Source of the DNA: Kocuria coralli
Lineage (GTDB): Bacteria; Actinomycetota; Actinomycetes; Actinomycetales; Micrococcaceae
DNA: 64,000 nt
NCBI RefSeq assembly: GCF_008831305.1
Contig: NZ_ML708615.1
Coordinates: 62,001 to 126,000 of the forward strand
Direction of reading: 5' to 3'
The notes beneath the pieces are model-generated. The model ran no database searches. It saw only the letters and a list, made by a program, of their open reading frames with translations, and was not told where the DNA came from. Position 1 is the stretch's first letter. Every line of letters starts with the position of its first letter. Below are positions 46,285 through 54,484 of this stretch, one piece after another. The position numbers and the translations under genes were made by a program.

Positions 46285-47313
46285 GTGGCATTGTCGTTGC
46301 ATCCGTCGTTGCGGTTCTCGGATCCCGCGGGTTTCGCCCGCCGGACCATCGAGGCGCACGAGCTCGTGCTCTCCGGCGGCCGCACCCCCGACCTGGAGAG
46401 TCATGTCGTCGAGGCATGGCGGCGCAGCGGAGAGGCTGGAATCTCGCCGGATCAGCAGCAGCCGGCCCACGTGCTCACCGAGGCCGACCTGTCCGCGGCG
46501 CGCTCGGCCACTCCCCTGTCCCGGGTTGCCGATGACGTCGTCGCCTCCCTTGCGGACACCTCCGCTGCCGGCCGCCATCTGGTGGTGGTCACCGATGCCG
46601 ACGGGGTGCTCCTGTGGCGTTCCGGAAGCCGCCAGTCGCTGCGGGCCGCGGATGCCATCGCCTTCGCCGAGGGCGCGGACTGGTCCGAGGCCGGGATCGG
46701 GACCAACGGGATCAGCCTGGCGCTGGACCGCGGCGAACTCTCCCACGCCATGGCCGGAGAGCACTTCGTCCGTGCCCACTACGGATGGGCCTGTATAGCC
46801 GCACCGATCCGCGACGCCTCGGGGAAGATCATGGGCGTCCTGGACGTCTCGCTTCCAGCGGAGTCCGCGACGACGGAAGCCTCCTCCCTGGTGCGCTGCG
46901 GGGTGCGCCTGGCGGAGACCCTGCTGGCCCGCGAGGCTCGGCAGAGCCCGGCTCCGGTCCCGGTCACGTCCATCCGCCTTCTCGGCTGGCGCCCCGAAGT
47001 GACGCGCGCCGATGGCACCCGGGTCTCGCTGACCTCCCGCCGTGCCGAGCTGCTGGCCCTGCTCGCCTCCCGCGAGGCCTGGAGTGCCCGCGCGCTGGCC
47101 GAGGCGCTGTACGACGACGCCGGCGCGGTCTCGACCGTGCGCGGGGAGGTGCGCAGGCTCCGTCAGCTGACCGGTATGGAGATCGGCTCGCAGCCGTACA
47201 CGCTGGCTGAGCATGAACGCGCCTGCGTGGACTTTCTCAACACCTCGGATCCCGCCGACCTGCTGCCCGATTCCGACGTACCGGCGATCGTGGATCTGCG
47301 GTATACCCGCTGA
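46285..47313 (+). CDS. GAF-domain transcriptional regulator with C-terminal winged helix
   Basis: A 342-residue regulator. The N-terminal part resembles the AcoR-type sensor region (VVEAWRRSGEAGISPDQ, then a GAF domain with HLVVVTDADGVLLWRSG and GTNGISLALDRGELSHAMAGEHFVRAHYGWACIAAPIRD). The AAA+ and Fis domains of AcoR are absent. Instead residues about 230-325 look like a winged helix (SLTSRRAELLALLASREAWSARALAEALY). Actinobacterial regulators of this shape often sit beside dehydrogenases or monooxygenases, as here. GTG 46285 follows GAGGG. Confidence 0.85.
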   Translation: MALSLHPSLRFSDPAGFARRTIEAHELVLSGGRTPDLESHVVEAWRRSGEAGISPDQQQPAHVLTEADLSAARSATPLSRVADDVVASLADTSAAGRHLVVVTDADGVLLWRSGSRQSLRAADAIAFAEGADWSEAGIGTNGISLALDRGELSHAMAGEHFVRAHYGWACIAAPIRDASGKIMGVLDVSLPAESATTEASSLVRCGVRLAETLLAREARQSPAPVPVTSIRLLGWRPEVTRADGTRVSLTSRRAELLALLASREAWSARALAEALYDDAGAVSTVRGEVRRLRQLTGMEIGSQPYTLAEHERACVDFLNTSDPADLLPDSDVPAIVDLRYTR

Positions 47314-47400
47314 GCGCCTTTGCCGCGCCGTTCGATACCACGCGGTCGCATGTGATGGACTGGCCCGCTGCCACAGTTTTCACAGCAGGGAGGACCAGCG

Positions 47401-47880
47401 ATGGCGAAGATCCGAGCACGCAGCACGGCGGTCACCGCGCCTGCGGTCGCAGCACTGATGCTGGCCCTGAGCGCGTGCGGCGGCGACGACGTCGGAACCG
47501 AGCCTCGGGCCGGCACCAAGCAGGAGGGCTCAGCGCAGGAACAGGTGATGATCTCCCCCGAGGGCGACGGTCCCATCGGCCTGACCGCGCCTTCGATCGA
47601 GGGGGACAGCGAAACCGTATCCGGGCGGATGATCGTAGGACCCGGTGAGTGTTTCTCGCTCCAGGACGAGGGTCAGCCCGAGCTCCTCGTCTTCCCGGAG
47701 GGCAAGGAGTTCGTCATTTCAGGCGACCGTCCCTCGGCGACGACGGAGGGGACCGGAACCGTCCAGGCCGGCGAGCGGGTCGAGTTCGACACCGTGGCGG
47801 TGCCGTTGGAGGAGACCGAGGGCCTCCCGGACCAGTGCTCCCAGGGTGTCGCGGACACGATCCACGTGGTTCAGGGCTGA
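47401..47880 (+). CDS. hypothetical lipoprotein
   Basis: A 159-residue protein with a basic start, hydrophobic stretch and lipobox LALSAC, so Cys26 would be lipidated and the rest lies outside the membrane. The mature part is acidic (predicted low pI), with a VGPGECFSLQ block near residue 80 and a second Cys near the end (DQCSQG) that may form a disulfide. No known domain is recognised. The preceding gap 47314-47400 holds AT-rich sequence but no clear promoter. Confidence 0.8.
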   Translation: MAKIRARSTAVTAPAVAALMLALSACGGDDVGTEPRAGTKQEGSAQEQVMISPEGDGPIGLTAPSIEGDSETVSGRMIVGPGECFSLQDEGQPELLVFPEGKEFVISGDRPSATTEGTGTVQAGERVEFDTVAVPLEETEGLPDQCSQGVADTIHVVQG

Positions 47881-47910
47881 CGACGGCGCCGGCACTGCCG
47901 GAGTGACGGG

Positions 47911-48834
47911 TCACCCAGGGCCGTCGTCGGGATTCGAGGCCAGGCGACCAGCGACCTCGAGCACGGTCTCCACGAGATCGGTGAGGCCGGGTTCCTCGAT
48001 CGGGAAGTGCCCGCACTCGCGCAGCAGGGTCACCTCGGTCGGCGCGGCGATCCGGCGGAGCACGCGTTCGCTCAGCTCGGCCGGGGTCCAGGCGTCCATG
48101 CCGGGGTGGACCAGGGTCACCGGCACGGTCATCGCCTCGGGCGGCGCGTGCCGGTATCTCATATAGGAAGCGAGGAAACCCACCGGGACCTTCGCCGCAC
48201 CACCCAAGGGATCCGTGGCGCAGAGCCGGGAGAGGGCGGCATCGCGACTCATCTTCGACAGCTTCGCCACTCGGCTCATGGGGACCATCGCCGTCGAAAG
48301 CCACCCGCGTGCCATGCCGGACAGCGGGCCGCCCAGGATGCCCAGCGGACCGAAACGGGTCATCCGCGCACGCGCCCTCCAATCGCGGGGGTCCAGAAGG
48401 CAGGTCGCCACCACGTGGGAAACCCGCGAGGAACGCGCGGCGACTTCATAGGCGAGAAGTCCCCCGATGCTTGCGCCGAGCAGTACCAGCGGCCTGCCGT
48501 CGTGCTCAGCCTCGGCGAGGTCCACCAGGAGCCGCACCCAGTGCTCGTAGCGCACGGACGGAGGATCCGGGGACGCCGTCCGGCCGTAGAGGGGCAGATC
48601 GACGGCGGCGATATCCAGTCCGCGCTCGGCCAGAAGCGCCGCCATCGGCCACAGGGCACCGCTATGACCTCCTGCACCATGGATGACGAGCAGGCGGACC
48701 GGCGACGCGGGACGAGATTTGCGGGCGATATGCACGCGATGGCCTCGCCATGACCACCAGCTCTCCTCCGGATCCAGCTCCGCCGCCGAGCGGCGCTCGG
48801 GTGGCAGGAACGCCGCATAAGGATTGGAGGTCAC
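47911..48834 (-). CDS. alpha/beta hydrolase
   Basis: A 307-residue alpha/beta-fold hydrolase. The oxyanion HG block is LLVIHGAGGHSGALWPMAALL near residue 48, the nucleophile Ser122 lies in LLGASIGGLLAYE, and the closing pair is Asp in HPGMDAWTP and His in RECGHFPIEEPG. The substrate is unknown; esterase or lipase activity is usual. GTG 48834 is chosen because any longer start would place coding sequence inside the strong terminator hairpin at 48859-48901. Confidence 0.9.
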   Translation of the reverse strand: MTSNPYAAFLPPERRSAAELDPEESWWSWRGHRVHIARKSRPASPVRLLVIHGAGGHSGALWPMAALLAERGLDIAAVDLPLYGRTASPDPPSVRYEHWVRLLVDLAEAEHDGRPLVLLGASIGGLLAYEVAARSSRVSHVVATCLLDPRDWRARARMTRFGPLGILGGPLSGMARGWLSTAMVPMSRVAKLSKMSRDAALSRLCATDPLGGAAKVPVGFLASYMRYRHAPPEAMTVPVTLVHPGMDAWTPAELSERVLRRIAAPTEVTLLRECGHFPIEEPGLTDLVETVLEVAGRLASNPDDGPG

Positions 48835-48858
48835 CGCATCACGGTAGCAACCACCACC

Positions 48859-48901
48859 CGCGCCCTCCTGTGCTGCCGAGGTGGCAGTACAGGAGGGCGC
48901 G
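48859..48901 (-). terminator. terminator hairpin after the MerR-family gene
   Basis: CGCGCCCTCCTGT (48859-48871) pairs perfectly with 48889-48901, with five further inner pairs and a 5-base loop. It lies 28 bp beyond the minus-strand MerR stop. Confidence 0.75.
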
Positions 48902-48928
48902 AGTCGGTCCGAGCTCATCTCGGGCGGA

Positions 48929-49669
48929 TCAGAGGTTCCGCTCGGTCCAGATGCCGATGGCCTCCCGGATGCGCTGCGCGCACTCGGTTCCTCCGTAGAC
49001 GGCGGCGAACCGGTCGTCGGCGACGTACATGTCAGCCAAGGACAGGTATGCGTCGCGGCCGGTCATGGGACTCGGCTGCTCGGCGAGCCAGGCGTGGTGG
49101 CCGGCGACCGCCTGCTGGAACTCCGTACTGCCAGGCGCCAGATTCTGTTCCGCCGCATGGCGCAGCGCGCCATTGACATCGGCACTGCGCTGCTTGAAGT
49201 CCTGCTGTTCGGTCGCGGAAAGGCCGTTCCACCAGTTGTTGCTGCCCTCCCAGGCCCGGTCGCCCCAGCGTGTCCGGACCTCCTCTTCGTACTGCGTGTG
49301 GTCGAAGCCGTCGAATATGGCCTTCATGGTGATCTCTTCTCCTCGTTCGATGTGGGCCAGCGTGCGGTGTACGGATGCGATCTGACGATCGATCCGTTCC
49401 TTCTCCTGCTGAAGCCACTCAATGTGTGCGCCCAGCGCCGCCGCGGTATCGGTCTGCTGGGAGAGCACCTCGCCGATGACGGGCAGGCTCAAGCCCAGTT
49501 CCCGCAGCAGCAGGATGCGCTGCAGCTTCACGAGGGCCTCGCGGTCGTAGTACCGGTAGCCGTTGCTGCCGATCCTCGATGGCTCCAGCAGGCCCACGGC
49601 ACCGTAGTGACGCAAGGTCCGGCTGGTCGTACCGGCGAACCTGGCAACCTCTTGAATAGGCCACTCCAC
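48929..49669 (-). CDS. MerR-family regulator, TipAL type
   Basis: A 246-residue regulator. The MerR winged helix (IQEVARFAGTTSRTLRHYGAVGLLEPSRIGSNGYRYYDRE, residues about 5-44) and a dimerisation coiled coil (IEWLQQEKERIDRQIASVHRTLAHIERGEE) are followed by a TipAS-like ligand domain (about 115-245) with YEEEVRTRWGDRAWEGSNNWW. TipA proteins bind thiopeptide-like or other multidrug ligands and activate their own promoter. An autoregulated promoter of the proper kind lies upstream at 49700-49730. Confidence 0.93.
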   Translation of the reverse strand: MEWPIQEVARFAGTTSRTLRHYGAVGLLEPSRIGSNGYRYYDREALVKLQRILLLRELGLSLPVIGEVLSQQTDTAAALGAHIEWLQQEKERIDRQIASVHRTLAHIERGEEITMKAIFDGFDHTQYEEEVRTRWGDRAWEGSNNWWNGLSATEQQDFKQRSADVNGALRHAAEQNLAPGSTEFQQAVAGHHAWLAEQPSPMTGRDAYLSLADMYVADDRFAAVYGGTECAQRIREAIGIWTERNL

Positions 49670-49699
49670 GTGCTGCTCCCTCCCGTAGCTGACACATCG

Positions 49700-49730
49700 A
49701 CCGTAGAGCTTGACGTTACGTCAAGGTCAA
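49700..49730 (-). promoter_or_regulatory. MerR-type promoter with 19-bp spacer and dyad
   Basis: On the minus strand TTGACC (49725-49730) and TACGGT (49700-49705) are 19 bp apart. The spacer and -35 edge hold the palindrome CTTGACGTTACGTCAAG (49709-49725). Overlong spacing with a central dyad is the hallmark of MerR-activated promoters. Confidence 0.85.
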
Positions 49731-49775
49731 GAGAGATCCATCGCTGAGGTTGCGGGAGAGGTCCGCTCCCTATCC

Positions 49776-50342
49776 TCAGGGGATCAGCCGGGTGACCAGA
49801 TGGTCGACGACCTCGTCCGGGGACACATCCGGCAGGAGCGGGCCGGTCAGCTGATCGAACACGAACCCCTCGATCGCATAGTGGAACAGGGCCACTTCCC
49901 AGGTGCCTCCCGGCAGGCCTGCGTTCCCGGTGAACTCCACGTCACCGGCGAAACTCCCCCGTCGCCATTCTGCGAGCGGGCCGGCGACCTCTGGGTGACG
50001 CAAGGCCTCCAGGCGAAGTTCGAAAAGTGCGATCGTCGCGTCCCTGTCCGCCATGAGGCGACGGATGACATCGCGGGTGTAGTCGGCGAACAGCGCCCGA
50101 TCAGGATCCCTGCCTGCTCGTGCAGCCAGGTCGCTCGCCGACGGGGAGAGCCGCTCTTCGATGCGCAGCACCAGTGCCGCGACCAGCGCATCCCTGGTGC
50201 TGAAGTAGTTCGACGCGGTCCCGGCGGGCAGCCCGGCCTCACGATCCACCGCACGGTGCGTCAGCCCTCGCGCCCCCGAGTCGGCCAGGACCTTCAACCC
50301 CGCATCGGCCAGGTGACGTCGTCGTTCCTCGTTGCGTGCCAT
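49776..50342 (-). CDS. TetR-family transcriptional regulator
   Basis: A 188-residue repressor. The helix-turn-helix DAGLKVLADSGARGLTHRAVDREAGLPAGTASNYFSTRDALVAALV spans about residues 14-58, followed by a helical ligand domain. It is divergent from the DHFR-like gene, with a palindromic operator between them. Its inducer is unknown. Confidence 0.92.
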   Translation of the reverse strand: MARNEERRRHLADAGLKVLADSGARGLTHRAVDREAGLPAGTASNYFSTRDALVAALVLRIEERLSPSASDLAARAGRDPDRALFADYTRDVIRRLMADRDATIALFELRLEALRHPEVAGPLAEWRRGSFAGDVEFTGNAGLPGGTWEVALFHYAIEGFVFDQLTGPLLPDVSPDEVVDHLVTRLIP

Positions 50343-50359
50343 CTCCGCACTCTATCCAA

Positions 50360-50379
50360 ACTACTACAGCAGTAGTAGT
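50360..50379. promoter_or_regulatory. TetR operator between the divergent tetR and DHFR-like genes
   Basis: ACTACTAC (50360-50367) and GTAGTAGT (50372-50379) form a perfect inverted repeat with a 4-bp spacer, 17 bp upstream of the tetR start. Confidence 0.75.
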
Positions 50380-50410
50380 CTTACGCCACGGAATATCGAC
50401 ACCGGGAGAC

Positions 50411-50980
50411 ATGATGCGTGAACTCGTGTACTACATCGCCGTGAGCCTGGACGGATTCATCGCCGGACCGCATGGGGAGTTCGATGCCTTTCCGGTGGAG
50501 GGCGACCACATGGAGACCCTCGTCCGTGAATACCCGGACACCCTGCCGACCGATATCGCCGGCCTGCAGGGCATCGACCAGAGCAGCGGCCGTTTCAGCA
50601 CCGTGGTCATGGGATGGAACACCTACGTCATCGGCCCGGAGAACGGTATGCCGAGCTCTTACCGGCACCTGGAACAGATCGTGTTCTCGCGGCGGCATCA
50701 CGCGGACGAGGAGAATCTGCGGACGACGGCGGAGGATCCCGTCGATGTCGTGAGCGAACTGCGCGCCCGGGAGGGAGGGGACATCTGGCTGTGCGGCGGG
50801 GCGGATCTGGCCACCCAGCTTCGCGGTCAGATCGACCGTCTGGTTCTCAAGCACAACCCTGTGGTGCTCGGCGGCGGCATCCCGCTCTTCCACGCTGGGC
50901 ACTACGCCCCCGCCGAATTCGATCTGGTGCGCTCCCGGGACTACGCCTCCGGCGTGGTGATCTCGGAATACGAACGCTGA
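50411..50980 (+). CDS. dihydrofolate reductase-family protein (RibD C-terminal-like)
   Basis: A 189-residue NADPH-dependent reductase of the DHFR/RibD-C superfamily. Family blocks are YYIAVSLDGFIAGPHGEFDAFP at the start, TVVMGWNTYVIGPE near residue 63, the nucleotide-binding GGDIWLCGGADLATQL near 120 and VVLGGGIPLF. Such stand-alone proteins (YyaP/YwjB-like) are of unknown function and probably reduce a small metabolite rather than folate. It appears controlled by the divergent TetR. Start at ATG 50411 or 50414. Confidence 0.88.
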   Translation: MMRELVYYIAVSLDGFIAGPHGEFDAFPVEGDHMETLVREYPDTLPTDIAGLQGIDQSSGRFSTVVMGWNTYVIGPENGMPSSYRHLEQIVFSRRHHADEENLRTTAEDPVDVVSELRAREGGDIWLCGGADLATQLRGQIDRLVLKHNPVVLGGGIPLFHAGHYAPAEFDLVRSRDYASGVVISEYER

Positions 50981-51069
50981 ACCCGGCGGCAAGGCCCGAC
51001 CCGCATACCGGCGACTTCGGTGGCGTCCACGTATATTTGGCATCCTGTGACGACGGGAAGGACCAGACC

Positions 51070-52845
51070 GTGGATGCCAATGACGACATCAGACCGTACC
51101 GGGACCCGGACCTCAGCGTGGAGGACCGCGTCGAGGACCTCCTGGGCCGGCTGACCCTGCAGGACAAGGCCGGATTGATGTTCCACGACATCACCACCAT
51201 GCCCCCGGGTGGGGAGCTGATGGGTCCCGACAACCCGTTCGGCCGCCCGGCCAGCGAGCATGCGATCCGCGAGCTGCGCATGAACCACTTCAATCTCGCC
51301 GGCAGCGTCTCCGATGTCCGCGACCTGGTGGCCTGGAACCGCCGTCTGCAGGAAGTCGCCCTGGACACCGGCCCCGGCATACCGGTGACCATCTCCAGCG
51401 ACCCCCGGCACGCCTTCAGCAACAACCCGGGAACGGAGTCGACGGCGGGTGCCTTCTCCCAGTGGCCGCAGTCCCTCGGACTCGCCGCGCTGAACGACCC
51501 GGACCTGGTGGAACGGTTCGCGGACATCTCCCGGCAGGAGTACGTTGCCGCCGGGCTCAGGGTCGCCCTGCATCCCCAGATCGACCTGGCCACCGAGCCG
51601 CGCTGGGCGCGTATCGGGATGACCTTCGGCGAGGACGCCGATCTCACCTCACGCCTGGTCACCGCCTATATCCGCGGACTGCAGGGCACCGAGCTGGGAC
51701 CGGAGTCGGTGGCCGCGATGACCAAGCACTTCCCCGGCGGCGGACCGCAGCTGGACGGCGAGGACCCGCATTTCGACTACGGCCGCGAACAGGTCTACCC
51801 CGGCGGCCGCCGCGAATACCACTTGGAGCCCTTCCGCGCCGCGATCGCAGCAGGCACGTCCCAGATGATGCCCTACTACGGGCTGCCGCTGGGCACGGAC
51901 TGGGAGGAGATCGCCTTCGCCTTCAATCATGACGTGATCACCACGCTCCTGCGTGAGGAACTGGGCTATCAGGGCATCGTCTGCACCGACTGGGGGCTGA
52001 TCAGCGACAGCGTGATCATGGGCCAGCCCATGCCCGCACGGGCATGGGGCGCAGAGCACCTCAGCGAACTCGACCGGGTGGTCACGATCATTGAAGCGGG
52101 CTGCGACCAATTCGGCGGTGAGTCCCGGCCGGAGCTCGTGGTCGAGGCCGTCCGTTCCGGCAGGATCAGCGAACAGCGCGTCGATCAGTCGGTGCGCCGA
52201 TTGCTGGCGGAGAAGTTCCGCCTGGGGCTCTTCGACGCCCCGTTCCTCGACGTCGACCACGCGCTCGCCACCGTCGGCCGCGATGATTTCGTCGCCGCCG
52301 GTGAGGACGCTCAGCGCGCCGCCATCGTGCGGCTGACCGCAGCCGACGACGGTCCCGCCGCGCTGCCCCTGCGCGAGGGCCTGAACGTCTACGTCGAGAA
52401 CATCGGCGAGGAGGCCGCAGCCAGGCTCGGCACGATCGTGGACGATCCCAGTCAGGCGGAGCTCGCCGTGGTCCGGCTGGATGCCCCGTTCGATCCGCGA
52501 CCGGGCGGCTTCGAGGCCTTCTTCCACGCTGGTTCGCTCGAGTTCCCGCCCGAGGAGCGCGATCGGATCGTGGCGCTGTGCCGGCAAGTGCCGACCATCG
52601 TCGTGCTCTTCCTGGACCGGCCGGCGATCGTGCCCGAGATCGCCCAGGAGGCGGCGGCACTGCTGGTCGAGTTCGGCGCGCGGGACGATGCGGTGGTCGA
52701 CGTACTGCTGGGTACGGCCACCGCACGCGGTCGGCTGCCCTTCGACCTGCCGTCGTCGACGGAGCATGTCGAGCAGAGCCATAGCGATGCCCCCTTCGAC
52801 ACCGCCGATCCGGTTTTCCGCTTCGGCGACGGAATCCTCGGCTGA
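51070..52845 (+). CDS. glycoside hydrolase family 3 protein
   Basis: A 591-residue enzyme. The N-terminal GH3 barrel has AMTKHFPGGGPQLDGEDPHFDYGRE near residue 217 and the probable nucleophile Asp307 in YQGIVCTDWGLISD. A C-terminal alpha/beta domain includes TIVVLFLDRPAIVPEIAQEA and the end is FRFGDGILG. It resembles beta-glucosidase/xylosidase-type GH3 enzymes, and lacks a signal peptide, so it acts in the cytoplasm. GTG 51070 is chosen because GGAAGGA lies eight bases upstream. The glycan specificity is not evident. Confidence 0.9.
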   Translation: MDANDDIRPYRDPDLSVEDRVEDLLGRLTLQDKAGLMFHDITTMPPGGELMGPDNPFGRPASEHAIRELRMNHFNLAGSVSDVRDLVAWNRRLQEVALDTGPGIPVTISSDPRHAFSNNPGTESTAGAFSQWPQSLGLAALNDPDLVERFADISRQEYVAAGLRVALHPQIDLATEPRWARIGMTFGEDADLTSRLVTAYIRGLQGTELGPESVAAMTKHFPGGGPQLDGEDPHFDYGREQVYPGGRREYHLEPFRAAIAAGTSQMMPYYGLPLGTDWEEIAFAFNHDVITTLLREELGYQGIVCTDWGLISDSVIMGQPMPARAWGAEHLSELDRVVTIIEAGCDQFGGESRPELVVEAVRSGRISEQRVDQSVRRLLAEKFRLGLFDAPFLDVDHALATVGRDDFVAAGEDAQRAAIVRLTAADDGPAALPLREGLNVYVENIGEEAAARLGTIVDDPSQAELAVVRLDAPFDPRPGGFEAFFHAGSLEFPPEERDRIVALCRQVPTIVVLFLDRPAIVPEIAQEAAALLVEFGARDDAVVDVLLGTATARGRLPFDLPSSTEHVEQSHSDAPFDTADPVFRFGDGILG

Positions 52846-52905
52846 GACAATCTCGAGACCCGAAACAGGTGAGCGCAGCTGAAGTCTGAAGGGAAAGACC
52901 GGGAG

Positions 52906-53661
52906 GTGGCGGGAGGGTTCGACGAACTGGTCGCGGAGGGTGCAGCCGCGGATGTGTCCGGATGGGATTTCTCCTGGCTGGAGGGCAGGGCCACCGAGGA
53001 ACGCCCTCCGTGGGGTTACTCCGGCCAGCTCGCCGACAGGCTCGCAACAGCCACCGCGTCCCTGGACGTCCAGACCGGCGGTGGCGAGGTCCTCGCGAGC
53101 GCGACGCGGTTCCCGCCGACTGCGGTCGCGACGGAATCCTGGCCCCCGAACATCGCCCACGCGGCCAAGCTGCTCCACCCGCGCGGGGTCGTCGTCGTCG
53201 CGGACCCGGACGACCCTCCCCTGCCGTTCGCCGACGGGGCCTTCGACCTGGTCACCAGCAGGCATCCGGCCACGATCTGGTGGGAGGAAATCGCCCGTGT
53301 GCTGCGTACCGGAGGGACGTACTTCGCCCAGCACGTCGGGCCGGCCAGTGTCTTCGAGCTGATCGAGTTCTTCCTCGGGCCGCAGCCCGAGGCCCGTCGA
53401 GGCCGGCATCCTGACGATGAGACGGCGGCAGCACGCGCCGCGGGGCTGGAGATCGTCGATCTCCGCCAGGCGAGGCTGCGGATCGAGATCCACGACGTCG
53501 CCGCCGTCGTCTACCTGCTGCGCAAAGTGATCTGGTGGGTGCCGGGGTTCACCGTCGAGAAATACCGGGATCGTCTGCACGACCTGCATCGGCTCATCCA
53601 GGCGGAGGGGCCGTTCATCGCCCACTCCACTCGCCATCTCATCGAGGCCCGCAAACCGTAG
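52906..53661 (+). CDS. SAM-dependent methyltransferase
   Basis: A 251-residue class I methyltransferase. The N-terminal helices (VSGWDFSWLEGRATEERPPWGYS) resemble RlmA/YcgJ-like small-molecule methyltransferases. The glycine-rich SAM loop is weak (LDVQTGGGEVLAS in place of DxGxGxG), while PLPFADGAFDLVTSRHPATIWWEEIARVLRTGGTY is clear at about 105-140. Substrate unknown. GTG 52906 has GGGAGG directly upstream. Confidence 0.85.
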   Translation: MAGGFDELVAEGAAADVSGWDFSWLEGRATEERPPWGYSGQLADRLATATASLDVQTGGGEVLASATRFPPTAVATESWPPNIAHAAKLLHPRGVVVVADPDDPPLPFADGAFDLVTSRHPATIWWEEIARVLRTGGTYFAQHVGPASVFELIEFFLGPQPEARRGRHPDDETAAARAAGLEIVDLRQARLRIEIHDVAAVVYLLRKVIWWVPGFTVEKYRDRLHDLHRLIQAEGPFIAHSTRHLIEARKP

Positions 53662-53728
53662 CGGCGCAGACCCGGCAGGGAGACCCCGGACCAGAGAACT
53701 CCGGCCAGAGACCTCCGGCGCCGACGGG

Positions 53729-54391
53729 TCAACCCCGCGTCGCCCCTGCGGTGTCCTGCAAGTGAAGCCTGGCCGCATCCGCGAGCCACGACGTGTACCG
53801 CTCCTGCCCCCACCCGCTCTGCAGCACCAATTGCTGGTGTCCCTCCGGCGACCAGAGGAACGACAGGGTCGCCGCTGCTGTGCGGATATCCGTACTACCG
53901 CTGGCGACGCCGCGTTCCACGAGGGCCTCCACGAGGGCCTTGTAGTCCAGCGCGCGGCGTTCGAGCAGCCCGTTCAGGGCTTCCTCGATCTTCTCGTCGG
54001 CGTTGGCCGCGCTCATGAACTCACCCCACAGAATGCTCGTGCGGGCGTTGGCCGAGGCGACGAACGCCGCCACCTCGAGGAGCATCGCCTGGCCGTCGGC
54101 GATCCCCGCGATCCTCGCACCGGCCTCGCTCTCGGCGATTCCCCCCTCCCCCTCGGCGCCGGCGAAAGCCTGTTCGAAGGCGTTGAGCAGCAGGCCCCTC
54201 TTGGGTCCGTTGGCTTTGACGGTCTCGGGTGAGACCTCCGCTCGGGCGGCGATCCCCGGAAGGGAGGTCCCCGCATACCCCGATTCGGCGAAACATGCCG
54301 CGGCTGCCTCGAGAACGCGCCGCCGGGTCTGCGCCGCCTGCTCGGTCCGCAGAGCGGATCGGTAACTCCGTTTTTTCTCTTGTCGAGTCAT
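53729..54391 (-). CDS. TetR-family transcriptional regulator
   Basis: A 220-residue regulator. Its helix-turn-helix (RRRVLEAAAACFAESGYAGTSLPGIAARAEVSPETVKANGPKRGLLL) spans about residues 23-70, with a long helical ligand domain. It is divergent from the glycosyltransferase gene and, with the palindromes between them, probably represses it. The inducing ligand may be the compound that is glycosylated. Confidence 0.92.
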   Translation of the reverse strand: MTRQEKKRSYRSALRTEQAAQTRRRVLEAAAACFAESGYAGTSLPGIAARAEVSPETVKANGPKRGLLLNAFEQAFAGAEGEGGIAESEAGARIAGIADGQAMLLEVAAFVASANARTSILWGEFMSAANADEKIEEALNGLLERRALDYKALVEALVERGVASGSTDIRTAAATLSFLWSPEGHQQLVLQSGWGQERYTSWLADAARLHLQDTAGATRG

Positions 54392-54403
54392 GAGCCCTCA
54401 CTA

Positions 54404-54464
54404 TTGACAACCCTATTGGGGTGGTGAACACTTCACCAGTGTAGCCGATATTTCAGTGTATCGG
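54404..54464. promoter_or_regulatory. promoter and palindromes between tetR and glycosyltransferase
   Basis: TTGACA (54404-54409) is a strong -35 for the glycosyltransferase. Downstream are GGTGAA-cac-TTCACC (54423-54437), which overlaps the expected -10 region, and CCGATA-N8-TATCGG (54445-54464). The first fits a TetR operator; the -10 hexamer itself is poor. Confidence 0.55.
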
Positions 54465-54484
54465 CCCAGCCCTGAGGATCCGCC

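Noticed and set aside
46223-46417. A longer N-terminus for the flavin monooxygenase
   Set aside because: It would overlap the divergent GAF regulator start; ATG 46222 has a good GAAGGAG site.
48835-48918. A longer N-terminus for the alpha/beta hydrolase starting at 48918
   Set aside because: It would place coding sequence across a strong terminator hairpin, and the added residues have no hydrolase similarity.
51649-53778. A 709-codon minus strand open frame
   Set aside because: It is antisense to the GH3 and methyltransferase genes and shows no domain.
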